Source: Deinococcus arboris (GTDB lineage Bacteria; Deinococcota; Deinococci; Deinococcales; Deinococcaceae). Taken from it: a stretch of 47,640 nucleotides of DNA. The notes beneath the pieces are model-generated. The model saw nothing but the letters and a program-made list of their open reading frames with translations. It searched no databases and was not told where the DNA came from. Each line of letters begins with the position of its first letter. The stretch's first letter is position 1. The position numbers and the translations under genes were made by a program. Positions 20,929 to 29,737 of the stretch are shown here, in pieces. The stretch covers positions 1 to 47,640 of the forward strand of contig NZ_WQLB01000036.1 of assembly GCF_009755355.1 (NCBI RefSeq), read 5' to 3'.

Positions 20929-21819
20929 ATGCTGGCCGCCGTCGAAACTGTGCAGGAATGGCTGGGTCCTCTGAGCTGGATGGTGCAGGTGGCGGGCGGC
21001 TTCGCCGTGGCCTTTTTCGCGTCTTCCGTCTTTTCGCCTGCTGGACGCCACGCGGCGGTGGTGGCCCGCGCCGCTGCCGTGGTGGTGCTCCTTACAGTCC
21101 TGGGGGCGGCCTGGCTGGTGCATCCGGCCGCCGGCATGCTCCTGGGGTACTTCGGCTCGCACGCGTTTGGGCACTGGCGGCGGGCACAAGGCGGCCTGCT
21201 GGCGGCGCTGGTGGCGGCCGCCGCGTTCATCGCACTGGGCGCGGGCTGGCTGGTGTATCCCCTGTTCGTCATGGCGCTGATCTGGCTGGCTTCGGGCGCC
21301 TGGGGCCGCGAGGAGCGCAAGACGAAAAAAGCGCCCGCCGAAGCTGTTCCGGCGCCTCTGCCTGCCCAGGCCAGTGGCACGCCCATGCCGGCCGCCGAAA
21401 GCCCCCTGGTCGCCCTGCTGCGCGATGAGCGCCTGCCCCCCGAGGCCCGGGCGCAGCTGGCGGCCCTGAACCTGCGGACCCAGGAAGCCCTGTCGCTGCT
21501 GCAGACGCAGGGCGTGGACGGCAGTGAGGCGGGTTACCTGACCCGCGCCATCCGCGACGAGTACGCCCCCGGCGCTGTGAACGCCTACTTGAAACTGCCG
21601 CGTTCGCTGGCCGATTCTGCCCCTCTTCAGGACGGCAAAACGGGCCGCGCCCTGCTGGCCGAACAGCTAGAACTACTCCTGGAAGGTGTTCAGGACGTGA
21701 TTAACAGCACGCTGCGCAGCGGCAGTCAGGATCTCCTGAGCCACGGGCGTTTCCTGCGGGACCGCTTTGAAAAGGTGAGCGCCGACCTGCGCGTGCCGGT
21801 TGAAGTCAAGGCGAAGTAG
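20929..21819 (+). CDS. four-TM membrane protein with coiled cytosolic tail
   Basis: The 296-residue protein has about four hydrophobic helices in residues 15-125 and then an Ala/Pro-rich linker (about 130-160). A soluble helical region follows with PLVALLRDERLPPEARAQLAALNLRTQEALSLLQTQG and LLLEGVQDVINSTLRSGSQDLLSHGRFLRDRFEK. The tail recalls XpaC/YceG-region proteins (the so-called bromo-chloroindolyl phosphate hydrolysis family), but I cannot confirm this. ATG at 20929 is set by a TACGCT -10 located 6 bases upstream. It lies 28 bases after the GNAT gene and 54 bases before recQ. Confidence 0.75.
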   Translation: MLAAVETVQEWLGPLSWMVQVAGGFAVAFFASSVFSPAGRHAAVVARAAAVVVLLTVLGAAWLVHPAAGMLLGYFGSHAFGHWRRAQGGLLAALVAAAAFIALGAGWLVYPLFVMALIWLASGAWGREERKTKKAPAEAVPAPLPAQASGTPMPAAESPLVALLRDERLPPEARAQLAALNLRTQEALSLLQTQGVDGSEAGYLTRAIRDEYAPGAVNAYLKLPRSLADSAPLQDGKTGRALLAEQLELLLEGVQDVINSTLRSGSQDLLSHGRFLRDRFEKVSADLRVPVEVKAK

Positions 21820-21859
21820 AGGGGCCGCTCTTTTTCATTACGCTCTGCACAGAACGCGC

Positions 21860-21865
21860 TATGCT
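21860..21865 (+). promoter_or_regulatory. -10 element of leaderless recQ
   Basis: TATGCT, 8 bases before the recQ ATG and with no Shine-Dalgarno sequence. Confidence 0.6.
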
Positions 21866-21873
21866 GAGGGGCG

Positions 21874-24063
21874 ATGTCTGCCGTGCTGCCCACCCCTGAA
21901 TCCGCCCTGAGTGTCCTGAAAACCGTCTGGGGCTACGACGCCTTTCGGGGCGTGCAGGCCGACATTGTTCAGACGGTGACGGACGGTGGCAACGCCCTGG
22001 TGCTGATGCCCACCGGCGGCGGCAAGAGCCTGTGTTATCAGGTGCCCAGTCTGCTGCGCCCTGGCGTGGGCATCGTGGTCTCGCCCCTCATTGCGCTGAT
22101 GAAAGACCAGGTGGACACCCTGCGCGCCCTGGGCGTGCGGGCCGCGTTCCTGAATTCCACCCTCTCGCCCGAAGGTGCCCGTGAGGTCGAGGCGGCGCTG
22201 CTGTCAGGCGACCTCGACCTGCTGTATGTGGCCCCGGAGCGCTTGCTCCTGCCCCGGACCCTGGACCTTCTGGAGCGCGCCCCCGTGGCCCTGTTCGCGG
22301 TGGACGAAGCGCACTGCGTTTCTCAGTGGGGGCATGATTTCCGCCCTGAATACCAGGGCCTGAGCATGCTGCCCGAGCGCTTCGGGCATATTCCCCGGAT
22401 GGCCCTGACCGCCACCGCCGACGACCGCACCCGCGCCGACATCCTGCGCGTCCTGGGCCTGCAAGGGGCGCCGCAGTTCATCTCCAGCTTTGATCGGCCC
22501 AACATTCAGTACCGCGTGGCGAACAAGGAAGGGCCCAAGACCCAGCTGCTGGACTTTATCCGCTCGGAGCACGCCGGGGACGCGGGCATCGTGTATTGCC
22601 TGTCACGCAAGTCGGTAGAGGAGACGGCGCAGTGGCTCTGCGCTCAGGGGGTTGACGCGGTGGCCTACCACGCCGGCCTCTCGCCGCGTGAACGCAACCA
22701 GGCCCAAGAGCGGTTTCTGAACGAGGAAGGGCTGGTCGTGGTGGCCACTGTGGCGTTTGGGATGGGCATTGACAAGCCCAACGTGCGCTTTGTGGCCCAC
22801 CTGGACCTGCCCAAGAGCATGGAAGGCTATTACCAGGAAACGGGCCGCGCTGGCCGTGACGGCCTGCCGGGCACCGCCTGGATGGTGTACGGCCTGGCCG
22901 ACGTGGTGAATGTCCGCCGCATGCTGGCGGGCAGCGACGCCCCTGAAGAGGTCAAGCGCGCCGAGGCGGGCAAGCTGGACGCCCTGCTGACCTACTGCGA
23001 AACCGCCGCCTGCCGCCGCGAGGTGCTGCTGGCCTACTTCGGCGAGAGCTTTCACGGCCCCTGCGGCAACTGCGACACCTGCCTGAATCCGCCCCAGGTG
23101 CGTGACATGACCCGCGAGGCGCAAATGGCCCTGTCGGCCGCTATTCGCACCGGCAACCGCTACGGCGCCGCCCACCTGACGGACGTGCTCCTGGGCCGCG
23201 CCACCGAGAAAGTTGTGGGCATGGGCCACCACACCCTGCCCACCTTTGGGGTCGGCGCCGCGCACGACGAGAAGGTGTGGCGTGGGGTGCTGCGCCAGCT
23301 GGTCAGCCTGGGCTACCTGGCGGCGGGTGAATACCACGGGCTGTCGGCCACCGGCAAGGCCCGCACGCTTCTGAAAGGCGAGACGGCCCTGGTGCTGCGG
23401 GAAGACACATTACAACCCAAAACGAATAAGCGCGAGCGCACCCGCGACCGGGGCGGCAGCCGCGCTCCTGTGTCTCCCAGCGACCAACCGCTGTTTGAAG
23501 CCCTGCGCGGCTGGCGCCTGGCCCGCGCCCGCAGCCTGGGCGTGCCGCCCTACGTCATCTTCACCGACGCCACCCTCAAGGCTATCACCGAACTCAAGCC
23601 CACCAGCCACGCGACTCTGGGCACCGTCAGCGGGGTGGGGCAGCGCAAGCTGGCCGACTACGGTGACGAGGTGGTGCAGCTGGTCCGCGACTCGCTGGGC
23701 GGCCTGATGCCCGCTCCGGTCAGCGCCCCTGAACGCGGCGCACGCGAGAACACTGCGCTGCTGGGCATCCTCAAAGGTCGCCCGGCGCCCGAGCCAGTGC
23801 TGCTACCTCCCACTGCCCCCGCCGACCCGGCGCACACCGAGCAAGTGGCCGAGGCCCTGCGCGAGTTACGCAAGGCTCTGAGCAAGGAAACAGGCCACAG
23901 CGCCTTTGTCATCTTTCCAAACGCGACGCTGGAAGCCCTGGCGGCCCGTCAGCCCCGCACCCTGGCCGAGATGCAAGACCTCCCCGGCTTTGGCCCCAAG
24001 CGCCTTGAGGCCTATGGAGAGCGGGTGCTGGAAACGGTGCAGAGCGTGCTGGGCGAGGGCTAG
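21874..24063 (+). CDS. recQ: ATP-dependent DNA helicase RecQ with two HRDC domains
   Basis: The 729-residue 3'-5' helicase acts in recombinational repair and fork rescue. It has motif 0 (GYDAFRGVQADIV), motif I (LMPTGGGKSLCYQ), motif II with the aromatic loop (VDEAHCVSQWGHDFRPEY), ALTATAD, and motif VI (GRAGRDG). The zinc-binding site is CETAACRRE...CGNCDTC (about 370-405), followed by the winged RQC region. Two C-terminal HRDC domains end in VSGVGQRKLADYGDEV (about 585-600) and LPGFGPKRLEAYGERV (about 705-720). Deinococcus radiodurans RecQ is known for three HRDC domains, so this one appears to have one fewer. It is leaderless. Confidence 0.96.
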   Translation: MSAVLPTPESALSVLKTVWGYDAFRGVQADIVQTVTDGGNALVLMPTGGGKSLCYQVPSLLRPGVGIVVSPLIALMKDQVDTLRALGVRAAFLNSTLSPEGAREVEAALLSGDLDLLYVAPERLLLPRTLDLLERAPVALFAVDEAHCVSQWGHDFRPEYQGLSMLPERFGHIPRMALTATADDRTRADILRVLGLQGAPQFISSFDRPNIQYRVANKEGPKTQLLDFIRSEHAGDAGIVYCLSRKSVEETAQWLCAQGVDAVAYHAGLSPRERNQAQERFLNEEGLVVVATVAFGMGIDKPNVRFVAHLDLPKSMEGYYQETGRAGRDGLPGTAWMVYGLADVVNVRRMLAGSDAPEEVKRAEAGKLDALLTYCETAACRREVLLAYFGESFHGPCGNCDTCLNPPQVRDMTREAQMALSAAIRTGNRYGAAHLTDVLLGRATEKVVGMGHHTLPTFGVGAAHDEKVWRGVLRQLVSLGYLAAGEYHGLSATGKARTLLKGETALVLREDTLQPKTNKRERTRDRGGSRAPVSPSDQPLFEALRGWRLARARSLGVPPYVIFTDATLKAITELKPTSHATLGTVSGVGQRKLADYGDEVVQLVRDSLGGLMPAPVSAPERGARENTALLGILKGRPAPEPVLLPPTAPADPAHTEQVAEALRELRKALSKETGHSAFVIFPNATLEALAARQPRTLAEMQDLPGFGPKRLEAYGERVLETVQSVLGEG

Positions 24064-24084
24064 AACCCGGTCTGCCCCCGCGAC

Positions 24085-24112
24085 GAGGGCTGAGCAGGCC
24101 TGCTCAGCCCTC
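24085..24112. terminator. perfect 28-bp palindrome downstream of recQ
   Basis: GAGGGCTGAGCAGG is followed at once by its reverse complement, giving an uninterrupted 28-bp palindrome 21 bases after the recQ stop. In RNA it would fold as a very stable hairpin. No T-tract follows, so termination may be weak or need another factor. The region 24113-24325 shows nothing else. Confidence 0.6.
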
Positions 24113-24325
24113 TCCTGTGGGATGGCCTGGTCTGACTCTCCTTGATAGCCCTGGCCGTCCCTAGAATCTGCCAACCCAGCTTGAACTGGGGAAACCGGGC
24201 GGCCTTTGCTGACAGGTCCCCAGGTTCCAGTCAGCCCAAGTTGGGCACTCCACGCTTCATCGGTCGCACGTAGGAAAAGCAAAGGCGACCCCTCACCCAC
24301 AGTCAGCCGTGAGATGAAAGGCCAA

Positions 24326-24507
24326 TCATACGGATTGCGCTTCATTGCCGCACCGCAAAGAAAGGCACCGTCGGCGCTTCCATATCGCGCAATCCGCATC
24401 TGTTCTTGCTCGCTCTCCTGAGAAGCTTTTCAAGTCTGCTGCTCAGCTGTCCAAGTCCGCTCGGAGTCCACCCGGCATTCTGCTCGATTCAATCGGAGGC
24501 CGTATCA
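24326..24507 (-). repeat. MITE-like dispersed repeat, copy 2
   Basis: This non-coding element of about 182 bp has inverted ends: ATACGGATTGCG at the left and the reverse complement TGATACGGCCTCCGATT at the right. Read on the minus strand, it shares CGG-CTCCGATT-AATCG and the exact block TCCGAGCGGACTTG with copy 1 at 2328-2494. The segments CTCGCTCT and AAGCTTTTCAAGTC also match. A second CAGCTGTCCAAGTC unit suggests an internal duplication. The TGA within its right terminus is the stop codon of the DUF1622 gene. Confidence 0.65.
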
Positions 24508-24864
24508 GTCCCTATCCTCTTGCCGCGCCTGATGCCCATCAATCTCGCGCTGAAGGAAGAAATTGAGCAGTGTTCGCAGCGCCGCGATGGCGGCCAGCTT
24601 GCCAATGTCGTCCCAGGAGGGCGCGATGGCCGTGCGCAGAATATCGGCCGCCAGCGTGAATTCCAGGGCGACCGCCAGCCAGCGGCCCAGCTCTAACCTC
24701 AGGCTTTCTTTTTGCACGTCTGGTTGCGTACTGGGCCGCACAAACGCCGTGGCTGCCCGTCCCAGGGCCACCAGCACCGCCGCCGCAATGACCAGCGCGG
24801 CGGCCACCTCGACCCCAGTGGCCACCCACTCGGTCACCACCTTGACCTTCTCCAGCAGGTTCAC
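24505..24864 (-). CDS. DUF1622 family membrane protein
   Basis: The 119-residue protein has membrane helices near residues 13-35 and 60-80 and the strongly conserved DUF1622 core [52 protein letters not shown]. Function unknown. Its GTG start overlaps the stop of the HAD hydrolase gene (GTGA, 24861-24864), so translation is probably coupled. Its TGA stop lies inside the end of a dispersed repeat, so the last residues (ARQEDRD) are at the insertion boundary. The frame is open further upstream only as a shadow of the HAD gene. Confidence 0.88.
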   Translation of the reverse strand: MNLLEKVKVVTEWVATGVEVAAALVIAAAVLVALGRAATAFVRPSTQPDVQKESLRLELGRWLAVALEFTLAADILRTAIAPSWDDIGKLAAIAALRTLLNFFLQREIDGHQARQEDRD

Positions 24865-25655
24865 AGGCTCAGCGCTAGCTCCACAGCCTCGCGCAGCCCC
24901 CCGTCGTCCACATGGCCGACAAAGTGCCGCGCTGCCTGCCGGGCCGGGGCGTCGGCGTTGCCCATGGCCACTGGATGCCCCACCTCGCGCATGGCGGTCA
25001 CGTCGTTTTCGCCGTCCCCCACCATCATCACGCGGTCCAGCGGCACCCCGTAGGCCCGCGCCACCTGGGCCACCGCGCTGCCTTTGCCCACCCCTGCCCG
25101 CGTGACCGAGATAAACATGGCGTCCGGCATCACCGGGCTGCCGGCCGGGTGCAGGCTCAGCCCGTCGTGGGGTGCGGCGCTCACGGCCGCCTCTTCCTCG
25201 CGCGCCACCACCCACTGCACCCGCACCACGTCGCCGCTCAGGTCGCTGGGCGCTTTGGGGTGGTACGGCACCCCCAGCAGCCGCGCGTGGCGTTCGGCGT
25301 AGTCGCCGGGTTTGGTGATGGCAAAGTCCAGGTCGGTGTAGATCTCCAGCAGCCGGTCTTCCTGCTGCGCCCGTGCCAGCAGGCCCGGCAGGCTTTCCGG
25401 TGGAAACGGCTCAGAGAGGCTGTGGCCGCTGCCCACGTTGACGATGCTGGCCCCGTTCTGAAAAATATGCCAGCCGTCCTCATCTATCCGCTCGGCGTAG
25501 GCACGGGCGTTGCCAAAGGCGGGGCGCCCACTGCACAGGGCCAGCCGCACCCCCTGCGCGCGGGCTGTCTGGAGCGCCGCCCACACGTCTTCCCGGATGA
25601 TGTTCCCCGTGCCCACCAGGGTGCCGTCCACGTCAATGCAAATCAGGCCAAGCAT
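24861..25655 (-). CDS. Cof-type HAD hydrolase
   Basis: The 264-residue phosphatase of the Cof/YbiV type has the catalytic motif [12 protein letters not shown] (nucleophile Asp in DVDGT), motif II in LALCSGRP, a cap domain in the middle, Lys in [12 protein letters not shown] and motif [17 protein letters not shown]. These enzymes remove phosphate from sugar phosphates, FMN or pyridoxal phosphate; the substrate here is open. TAGACT is 7 bases before the ATG, a leaderless start. It is coupled to the DUF1622 gene downstream and sits 18 bases after the phzF-like gene. Confidence 0.92.
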   Translation of the reverse strand: MLGLICIDVDGTLVGTGNIIREDVWAALQTARAQGVRLALCSGRPAFGNARAYAERIDEDGWHIFQNGASIVNVGSGHSLSEPFPPESLPGLLARAQQEDRLLEIYTDLDFAITKPGDYAERHARLLGVPYHPKAPSDLSGDVVRVQWVVAREEEAAVSAAPHDGLSLHPAGSPVMPDAMFISVTRAGVGKGSAVAQVARAYGVPLDRVMMVGDGENDVTAMREVGHPVAMGNADAPARQAARHFVGHVDDGGLREAVELALSL

Positions 25656-25662
25656 GGGGCGC

Positions 25663-25668
25663 AGTCTA
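25663..25668 (-). promoter_or_regulatory. -10 element of leaderless HAD gene
   Basis: TAGACT on the minus strand, 7 bases before the ATG at 25655. It lies in the short gap after the phzF-like gene. Confidence 0.55.
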
Positions 25669-25673
25669 GAGTG

Positions 25674-26576
25674 CTACCGCCCTACCACCGAGCGGGGTGC
25701 CCAGGTGCCTTCCCGCTCCACCGTGGCCTGACCGCCCACATGCACCGCCGCGACCCGCTCACCCTGCAGTTCCAGTTCCACTTCGACCTCGCCGGGCGTG
25801 CCCAGCGCGTGTCCCTGATACACCACGCCGCAGGCCCGTTCGCCGCGCACCGGCAGGCGGCCCTGGCTGGCCAGCAGCGCCATCAGGGCGCCGGCCGCGC
25901 TGCCAGTCACCGGGTCTTCCGGAATGCCTACGGCTGGGGCAAAGTCCCGCGCCGCAAAACGGTTGACGCCCATCGGTGCGTAGGCGTACAGGCTGACCAC
26001 GCCCAGCGCTTCGGTCAGGGCCTGAATCCGCGGCAGGTCCGGCTCCAGGCCGTCCAGAATCACGCTGTCGAGCAGCGGGAGAAAGACACTCCAGAGACCC
26101 GTGCTGGCCGCCGCCATCGGCAGTCCCCGGTGAACCATGCGCGCGTCAATCCCCAGGGCCTCGGCCAGTTCGGTGCGGATGCTGCGGGGCAGCGGGCGGT
26201 AACTGGGCGCCGGCTGCTGCATCCACACCCGCTGCGGCACCCCCGCCACGCTGTCCAGCCTCAGCGGCACCCGCCCGGCCAGTGTGTCCAGGTACAGCAC
26301 AGAGGTGCCGTCCCACTCGCCGGCCTGCGCCAGGGTCAGGCCCAAGGCCACGGTGGCATGGCCGCAGAAATCCACCTCTTGTGTAGGCGTAAAGTAGCGC
26401 ACCCGCAGAATCTGTCCCTCGCGCCGCATGACATATACCGTCTCTGGCGCGCCGATCTGGGCGGCCAGGGCCTGCAAATCTGTGCGGCTCAGTTCGCCGG
26501 CGCGCAGCACCACGCCCGCCCGGTTGCCGTGCCCTGGCGTCTCGGTGAAGGCACTCACCTCGCTATAGGCAATCAT
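25674..26576 (-). CDS. PhzF-family epimerase/isomerase-like protein
   Basis: The 300-residue protein has the diaminopimelate-epimerase-like double domain. It begins [24 protein letters not shown] and shows [28 protein letters not shown] (the conserved F-CGHAT segment) and [21 protein letters not shown]. PhzF itself isomerises an intermediate in phenazine synthesis; most homologues have unknown substrates, and no phenazine genes are near. ATG at 26576 is chosen because a TACAGT -10 lies 6 bases upstream and homology starts here; an earlier ATG at 26609 lacks support. Confidence 0.9.
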   Translation of the reverse strand: MIAYSEVSAFTETPGHGNRAGVVLRAGELSRTDLQALAAQIGAPETVYVMRREGQILRVRYFTPTQEVDFCGHATVALGLTLAQAGEWDGTSVLYLDTLAGRVPLRLDSVAGVPQRVWMQQPAPSYRPLPRSIRTELAEALGIDARMVHRGLPMAAASTGLWSVFLPLLDSVILDGLEPDLPRIQALTEALGVVSLYAYAPMGVNRFAARDFAPAVGIPEDPVTGSAAGALMALLASQGRLPVRGERACGVVYQGHALGTPGEVEVELELQGERVAAVHVGGQATVEREGTWAPRSVVGR

Positions 26577-26749
26577 GTCTCTACTGTATCCCAGCGCCTT
26601 AAGACTCACTTAAATGGATCTGAAGCGCATCTCCATCAATGTGGTTCTTAGCCAAGACTTGAGCAGAGTCGTAAAAATCTTTGCGTTTGCCCTGCCACAC
26701 TCCGGCCAGTTCATTCCCTTCCCGGGTGAGCCCATTCAAGGAGGCTGTT

Positions 26750-27652
26750 ATGGCACGTTTGATTCCTGTTTCCGAGTTGGTGCGCGACCGTTCCTACGAC
26801 CTGGGCGATACCTATGACATTGTGGGCCGCAACGCCTATGCCGTGGACGAGAAAGTAGGTACCGTGCGCGAAGCCCTAACCGACGACGGCGGCCAGATTC
26901 GTTACCTGATTGTGGATGTGGGCGGCTGGTTCTCGGCCAAGGAAGTCATGGTGCCCGTCGGCATGGCGCGTATCGAAGACGACGGCGTCTACCTGGATAA
27001 TCTGACGAAAGATCAGGTCAAGGGCCTCTCCGGCTACGTCGCGGGTCAGGACTACGACTATGAAGCCCAGGTGGGCGACGAGCGTATTCTGCGTGGTGTA
27101 GACCACGCTGAGCATCAGACCAACGCCGGTGAATTCATCTACCGCGATGAAGATACTCTGTTCCAGACGCCCCAGCGCTTGCAACTGCTGGAAGAGCGCC
27201 TTCAGGTCAACAAGGACCGCTATGTGGCCGGGCAGGTGCAGATCGGCAAGCACGTCGAGACCCGCACCGAGAACGTGACGGTGGGTCTGGAGCGCGAAGA
27301 AATCGTCATCGAGCGTCATGTGGTGACGGACGCCCGTCCCGTGGACGGCAACGTGACCCTGGGCGCTGGCACCGAGACCATCCGGGTGGATCTGGAAGCC
27401 GAGCGGGCCGACGTGAGCAAGCAGGCCTACGTGACCGAGGAAGTCGAGATTGGCAAGCGGACTGTGACTGAGCAGCAGACCGTCAGCGAGACGGTGGGCC
27501 GCGAAGTCCTGGACGTGGACCAGTCCGGTCAGGTGGCGGTGCAGGGCGCCGAGGGCACCACGCTGCGCGATGACCGCAACCTGGGCGAGCGCACGGTGGA
27601 CGCCGTGAAAGACGCCGTGGACCCCCTTGACGGCAAGATCGACCGCCGCTAA
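26750..27652 (+). CDS. PRC-barrel and DUF2382 (YsnF/AvaK) stress protein
   Basis: The 300-residue protein has an N-terminal PRC-barrel (about residues 1-110: [36 protein letters not shown]). A DUF2382 domain covers about 140-260: [46 protein letters not shown], then a second similar half, [33 protein letters not shown]. It is acidic and probably cytosolic. In other bacteria such proteins are stress-induced; no biochemical role is known. Strong AAGGAGG precedes the ATG at 26750 by 5 bases. The 173-base upstream gap is shared with the phzF-like gene. Confidence 0.9.
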   Translation: MARLIPVSELVRDRSYDLGDTYDIVGRNAYAVDEKVGTVREALTDDGGQIRYLIVDVGGWFSAKEVMVPVGMARIEDDGVYLDNLTKDQVKGLSGYVAGQDYDYEAQVGDERILRGVDHAEHQTNAGEFIYRDEDTLFQTPQRLQLLEERLQVNKDRYVAGQVQIGKHVETRTENVTVGLEREEIVIERHVVTDARPVDGNVTLGAGTETIRVDLEAERADVSKQAYVTEEVEIGKRTVTEQQTVSETVGREVLDVDQSGQVAVQGAEGTTLRDDRNLGERTVDAVKDAVDPLDGKIDRR

Positions 27653-27661
27653 GAGGCGTGT

Positions 27662-27685
27662 GGGAAGGGCCGCTGTGCCCTTCCC
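27662..27685 (+). terminator. hairpin between the two DUF2382 genes
   Basis: GGGAAGGGC pairs with GCCCTTCCC (9 bp, 6-base loop) 9 bases after the first gene's stop. It is followed by CCGTTTCC, so it is probably a partial terminator or an mRNA stabiliser. Confidence 0.55.
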
Positions 27686-27694
27686 CCGTTTCCT

Positions 27695-28105
27695 ATGAAA
27701 GAAGAACGGAAGGTCAGCCGCGCCCTGGAAGGGGTGCTGCAACTGCGTGAAGAACGTGCCGAGGTCCGCAAGATTCGGGAGGCGACGGGGCAAGTGATGC
27801 TGCGCCGTGAACGCCGAGTGCGTGAGGAAACGGTGCGCGTGGAACTCGTCTCCGAGGTTCTGGTGATTACCGCCATAGAGGGTGCCCCCACCGTGCAAAT
27901 CGGCACCCGCACCCTGGCTCCGGGCGAAAGCTATGAGGTGCTGCTCTCCGATGAACGCGCCGTAGTGGACAAAGTCATAGCCCAAACACAGGAAGTCCGG
28001 GTGTTCAAAGACACCTTTGTGCGCGAGGAGACGGTGCCCCTTCAACTGGCGTATGAAGAACTGGTGGTGGAGGAACAGACCTTTCTCCCGGATGCCAACA
28101 CCTGA
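27695..28105 (+). CDS. stand-alone DUF2382 (YsnF/AvaK-type) protein
   Basis: The 136-residue, highly charged beta-rich protein has two related halves: LEGVLQLREERAEVRKIREATGQVMLRRERRVREETVRVELVSE and VIAQTQEVRVFKDTFVREETVPLQLAYEELVVEE. Both match the repeating pattern of the DUF2382 domain in the preceding gene. It lacks the PRC-barrel. It starts 42 bases after that gene, beyond a hairpin, with no clear Shine-Dalgarno sequence. A joint stress role with its neighbour is inferred from shared domains and order. It ends in a bidirectional terminator. Confidence 0.85.
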   Translation: MKEERKVSRALEGVLQLREERAEVRKIREATGQVMLRRERRVREETVRVELVSEVLVITAIEGAPTVQIGTRTLAPGESYEVLLSDERAVVDKVIAQTQEVRVFKDTFVREETVPLQLAYEELVVEEQTFLPDANT

Positions 28106-28116
28106 AGAGCCACAAA

Positions 28117-28152
28117 ACGAAGCCCCAGCGGCAAAGTTCGCTGGGGCTTCGT
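28117..28152. terminator. bidirectional terminator between DUF2382 gene and asnS
   Basis: ACGAAGCCCCAGCG pairs perfectly with CGCTGGGGCTTCGT (14 bp, 8-base loop). On the minus strand it is followed by TTTT, 9 bases after the asnS stop. On the plus strand CTTT follows. Confidence 0.9.
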
Positions 28153-28161
28153 CTTTGCCGC

Positions 28162-29505
28162 TTAAGGGCGCATGCGGGTGAGCATCCGCGGAAAGGGAAT
28201 GGCCTCGCGGATGTGGTCAATGCCAGTAATCCAGGCAATCACCCGTTCCAGACCCATACCAAAGCCGGCGTGGGGCATAGAGCCGGTGCGGCGCAGGTCC
28301 AGATACCACTCGAACGCTTCGAGCGGCAGGCCTTCGTGCTCGATCCGCGATTTGAGCAGCTCATAGTCGTGAATGCGCTCGGAGCCGCCAATAATCTCGC
28401 CGTAGCCTTCGGGAGCAATCATGTCGTCGCACAGGGCCACGCGGGGGTCTTCGGGGTCAGGCTGCATGTAAAAGGCCTTAATCGCCGCCGGGTAGCGTTC
28501 AATGATCACGGGGCGGTCAAAGTGGTGACCCAGAATCGTTTCGTGCGGGGCGCCCAGGTCGTCTCCCCAGTCCACCGGCTGCACGTCGGCCTGCACGTTG
28601 TCGGGCAGGTCCCCGCTCTCGATGTGCTGCCGGATAATCTCCAGCGCCTCGGTGTAGGTCACGCGCGGGTAACTACCCTCGGCGGCCCCGGCCAGCTTGC
28701 CCACGTCGCGGCCCAGCAGCGCCAGCTCCTCAGGGCACTGTTCCAGGACGCGGCGCACCAGAAAACTGACAAAGCGCTCCTGCAAAGCCATGTTCTCGGT
28801 GTGGTTGCTGGGGACCACCTCCGGCTCGATCATCCAGAATTCCAGCAGGTGGCGCCGCGTTTTGCTCTTTTCGGCGCGGAAGGTAGGGCCAAAGGTATAG
28901 ACCTTGCCAAAGGCAAAGGCGCCGGCCTCGGCGTGCAGCTGGCCCGTCTGGCTCAGGTACGCCTTGTCCTCTCCGAACAGGTCAATCTCGAACAGCTCGG
29001 TGGTGCCTTCAGCGGCATTGGGTGTGAAAAAGGGAGCGTCAAAGCGGATAAACCCTTCCCCGTGAAAGAAATCCACGATGGACCGCTGCACGCAGTCGCG
29101 CACACGCATAATCGCCCAGGGGCGGCGGTGGCGCAGCCAGATGTGGCGGTGATCCATTAGAAACTCGATGCCGTGTTCCTTGGGCGTGATGGGGTACTCG
29201 GCGTGATTCTCGCTGATGGGGGAGAGGCCACGTACGCTCAGCTCCACGCCGCCCGGCGCGCGCTCGTCGGCCCGCACCTCGCCGGTCACAGTCACAGCCT
29301 GTTCCTGGGTCAGCCGCTTGGCCGCTTCGAAGACGTCCTCGGTCACGTCGCCTTTAAAGACGGTGGCCTGCACAAAGCCGCTGCCGTCGCGCAGCTTCAG
29401 AAACTGGATCTTGCCTTTGCCGCTTTTGTCAGTCAGCCAGGCGTGGAGGGAAACGGTTTGCCCCACATGCTGCTTGAGGTCATGGATGGTCGAAAACAGG
29501 CTCAT
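28162..29505 (-). CDS. asnS: asparaginyl-tRNA synthetase (archaeal-like type)
   Basis: The 447-residue class II synthetase charges tRNA-Asn. It has an N-terminal OB-fold anticodon domain ([33 protein letters not shown]). The catalytic core has class II motif 2, [22 protein letters not shown], and motif 3, [34 protein letters not shown] and [14 protein letters not shown]...[15 protein letters not shown] resemble the archaeal-like AsnRS branch more than the E. coli enzyme. ATG at 29505 is used: TATACT, a strong -10, lies 10 bases upstream, implying an almost leaderless mRNA, and the frame beyond has no family similarity. Confidence 0.95.
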   Translation of the reverse strand: MSLFSTIHDLKQHVGQTVSLHAWLTDKSGKGKIQFLKLRDGSGFVQATVFKGDVTEDVFEAAKRLTQEQAVTVTGEVRADERAPGGVELSVRGLSPISENHAEYPITPKEHGIEFLMDHRHIWLRHRRPWAIMRVRDCVQRSIVDFFHGEGFIRFDAPFFTPNAAEGTTELFEIDLFGEDKAYLSQTGQLHAEAGAFAFGKVYTFGPTFRAEKSKTRRHLLEFWMIEPEVVPSNHTENMALQERFVSFLVRRVLEQCPEELALLGRDVGKLAGAAEGSYPRVTYTEALEIIRQHIESGDLPDNVQADVQPVDWGDDLGAPHETILGHHFDRPVIIERYPAAIKAFYMQPDPEDPRVALCDDMIAPEGYGEIIGGSERIHDYELLKSRIEHEGLPLEAFEWYLDLRRTGSMPHAGFGMGLERVIAWITGIDHIREAIPFPRMLTRMRP

Positions 29506-29515
29506 ATCGGCGCTC

Positions 29516-29521
29516 AGTATA
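29516..29521 (-). promoter_or_regulatory. -10 element of asnS
   Basis: TATACT on the minus strand, 10 bases before the ATG of asnS. Confidence 0.6.
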
Positions 29522-29624
29522 GGCAGAGCTGCAGAGAAGGCGCCTGCCGAGGCTGGTACCAGAATGAGTCTTCTGTATTCTTGCCGTTCGCGCCAAGCAA
29601 GCATGATACAGATGAGGCTAAAAA

Positions 29625-29648
29625 TTCACGATCTAGAAGAATCGTGAA
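29625..29648. repeat. inverted repeat upstream of asnS
   Basis: TTCACGAT and ATCGTGAA form a perfect 8-bp inverted repeat with an 8-base centre, in an AT-rich stretch about 120 bases upstream of asnS. It could be a regulator binding site or part of a worn terminator. Confidence 0.4.
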
Positions 29649-29686
29649 ACTATTCACTTAATATAGCTGTGTCCCTCTAATAACTC

Positions 29687-29727
29687 TGAGGGGCTCGGTG
29701 CATCTATTCAAAGCACCGAGCCCCTCA
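29687..29727 (-). terminator. terminator after tpiA
   Basis: TGAGGGGCTCGGTGC pairs perfectly with GCACCGAGCCCCTCA (15 bp, 11-base loop), 11 bases beyond the tpiA stop. On the minus strand AGAGTTATT follows. Confidence 0.85.
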
Positions 29728-29737
29728 CCACCTGCTG

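Noticed and set aside
24912..26651. 579-codon plus-strand open frame
   Set aside because: It is antisense to the HAD and PhzF-like genes, both firmly recognised.
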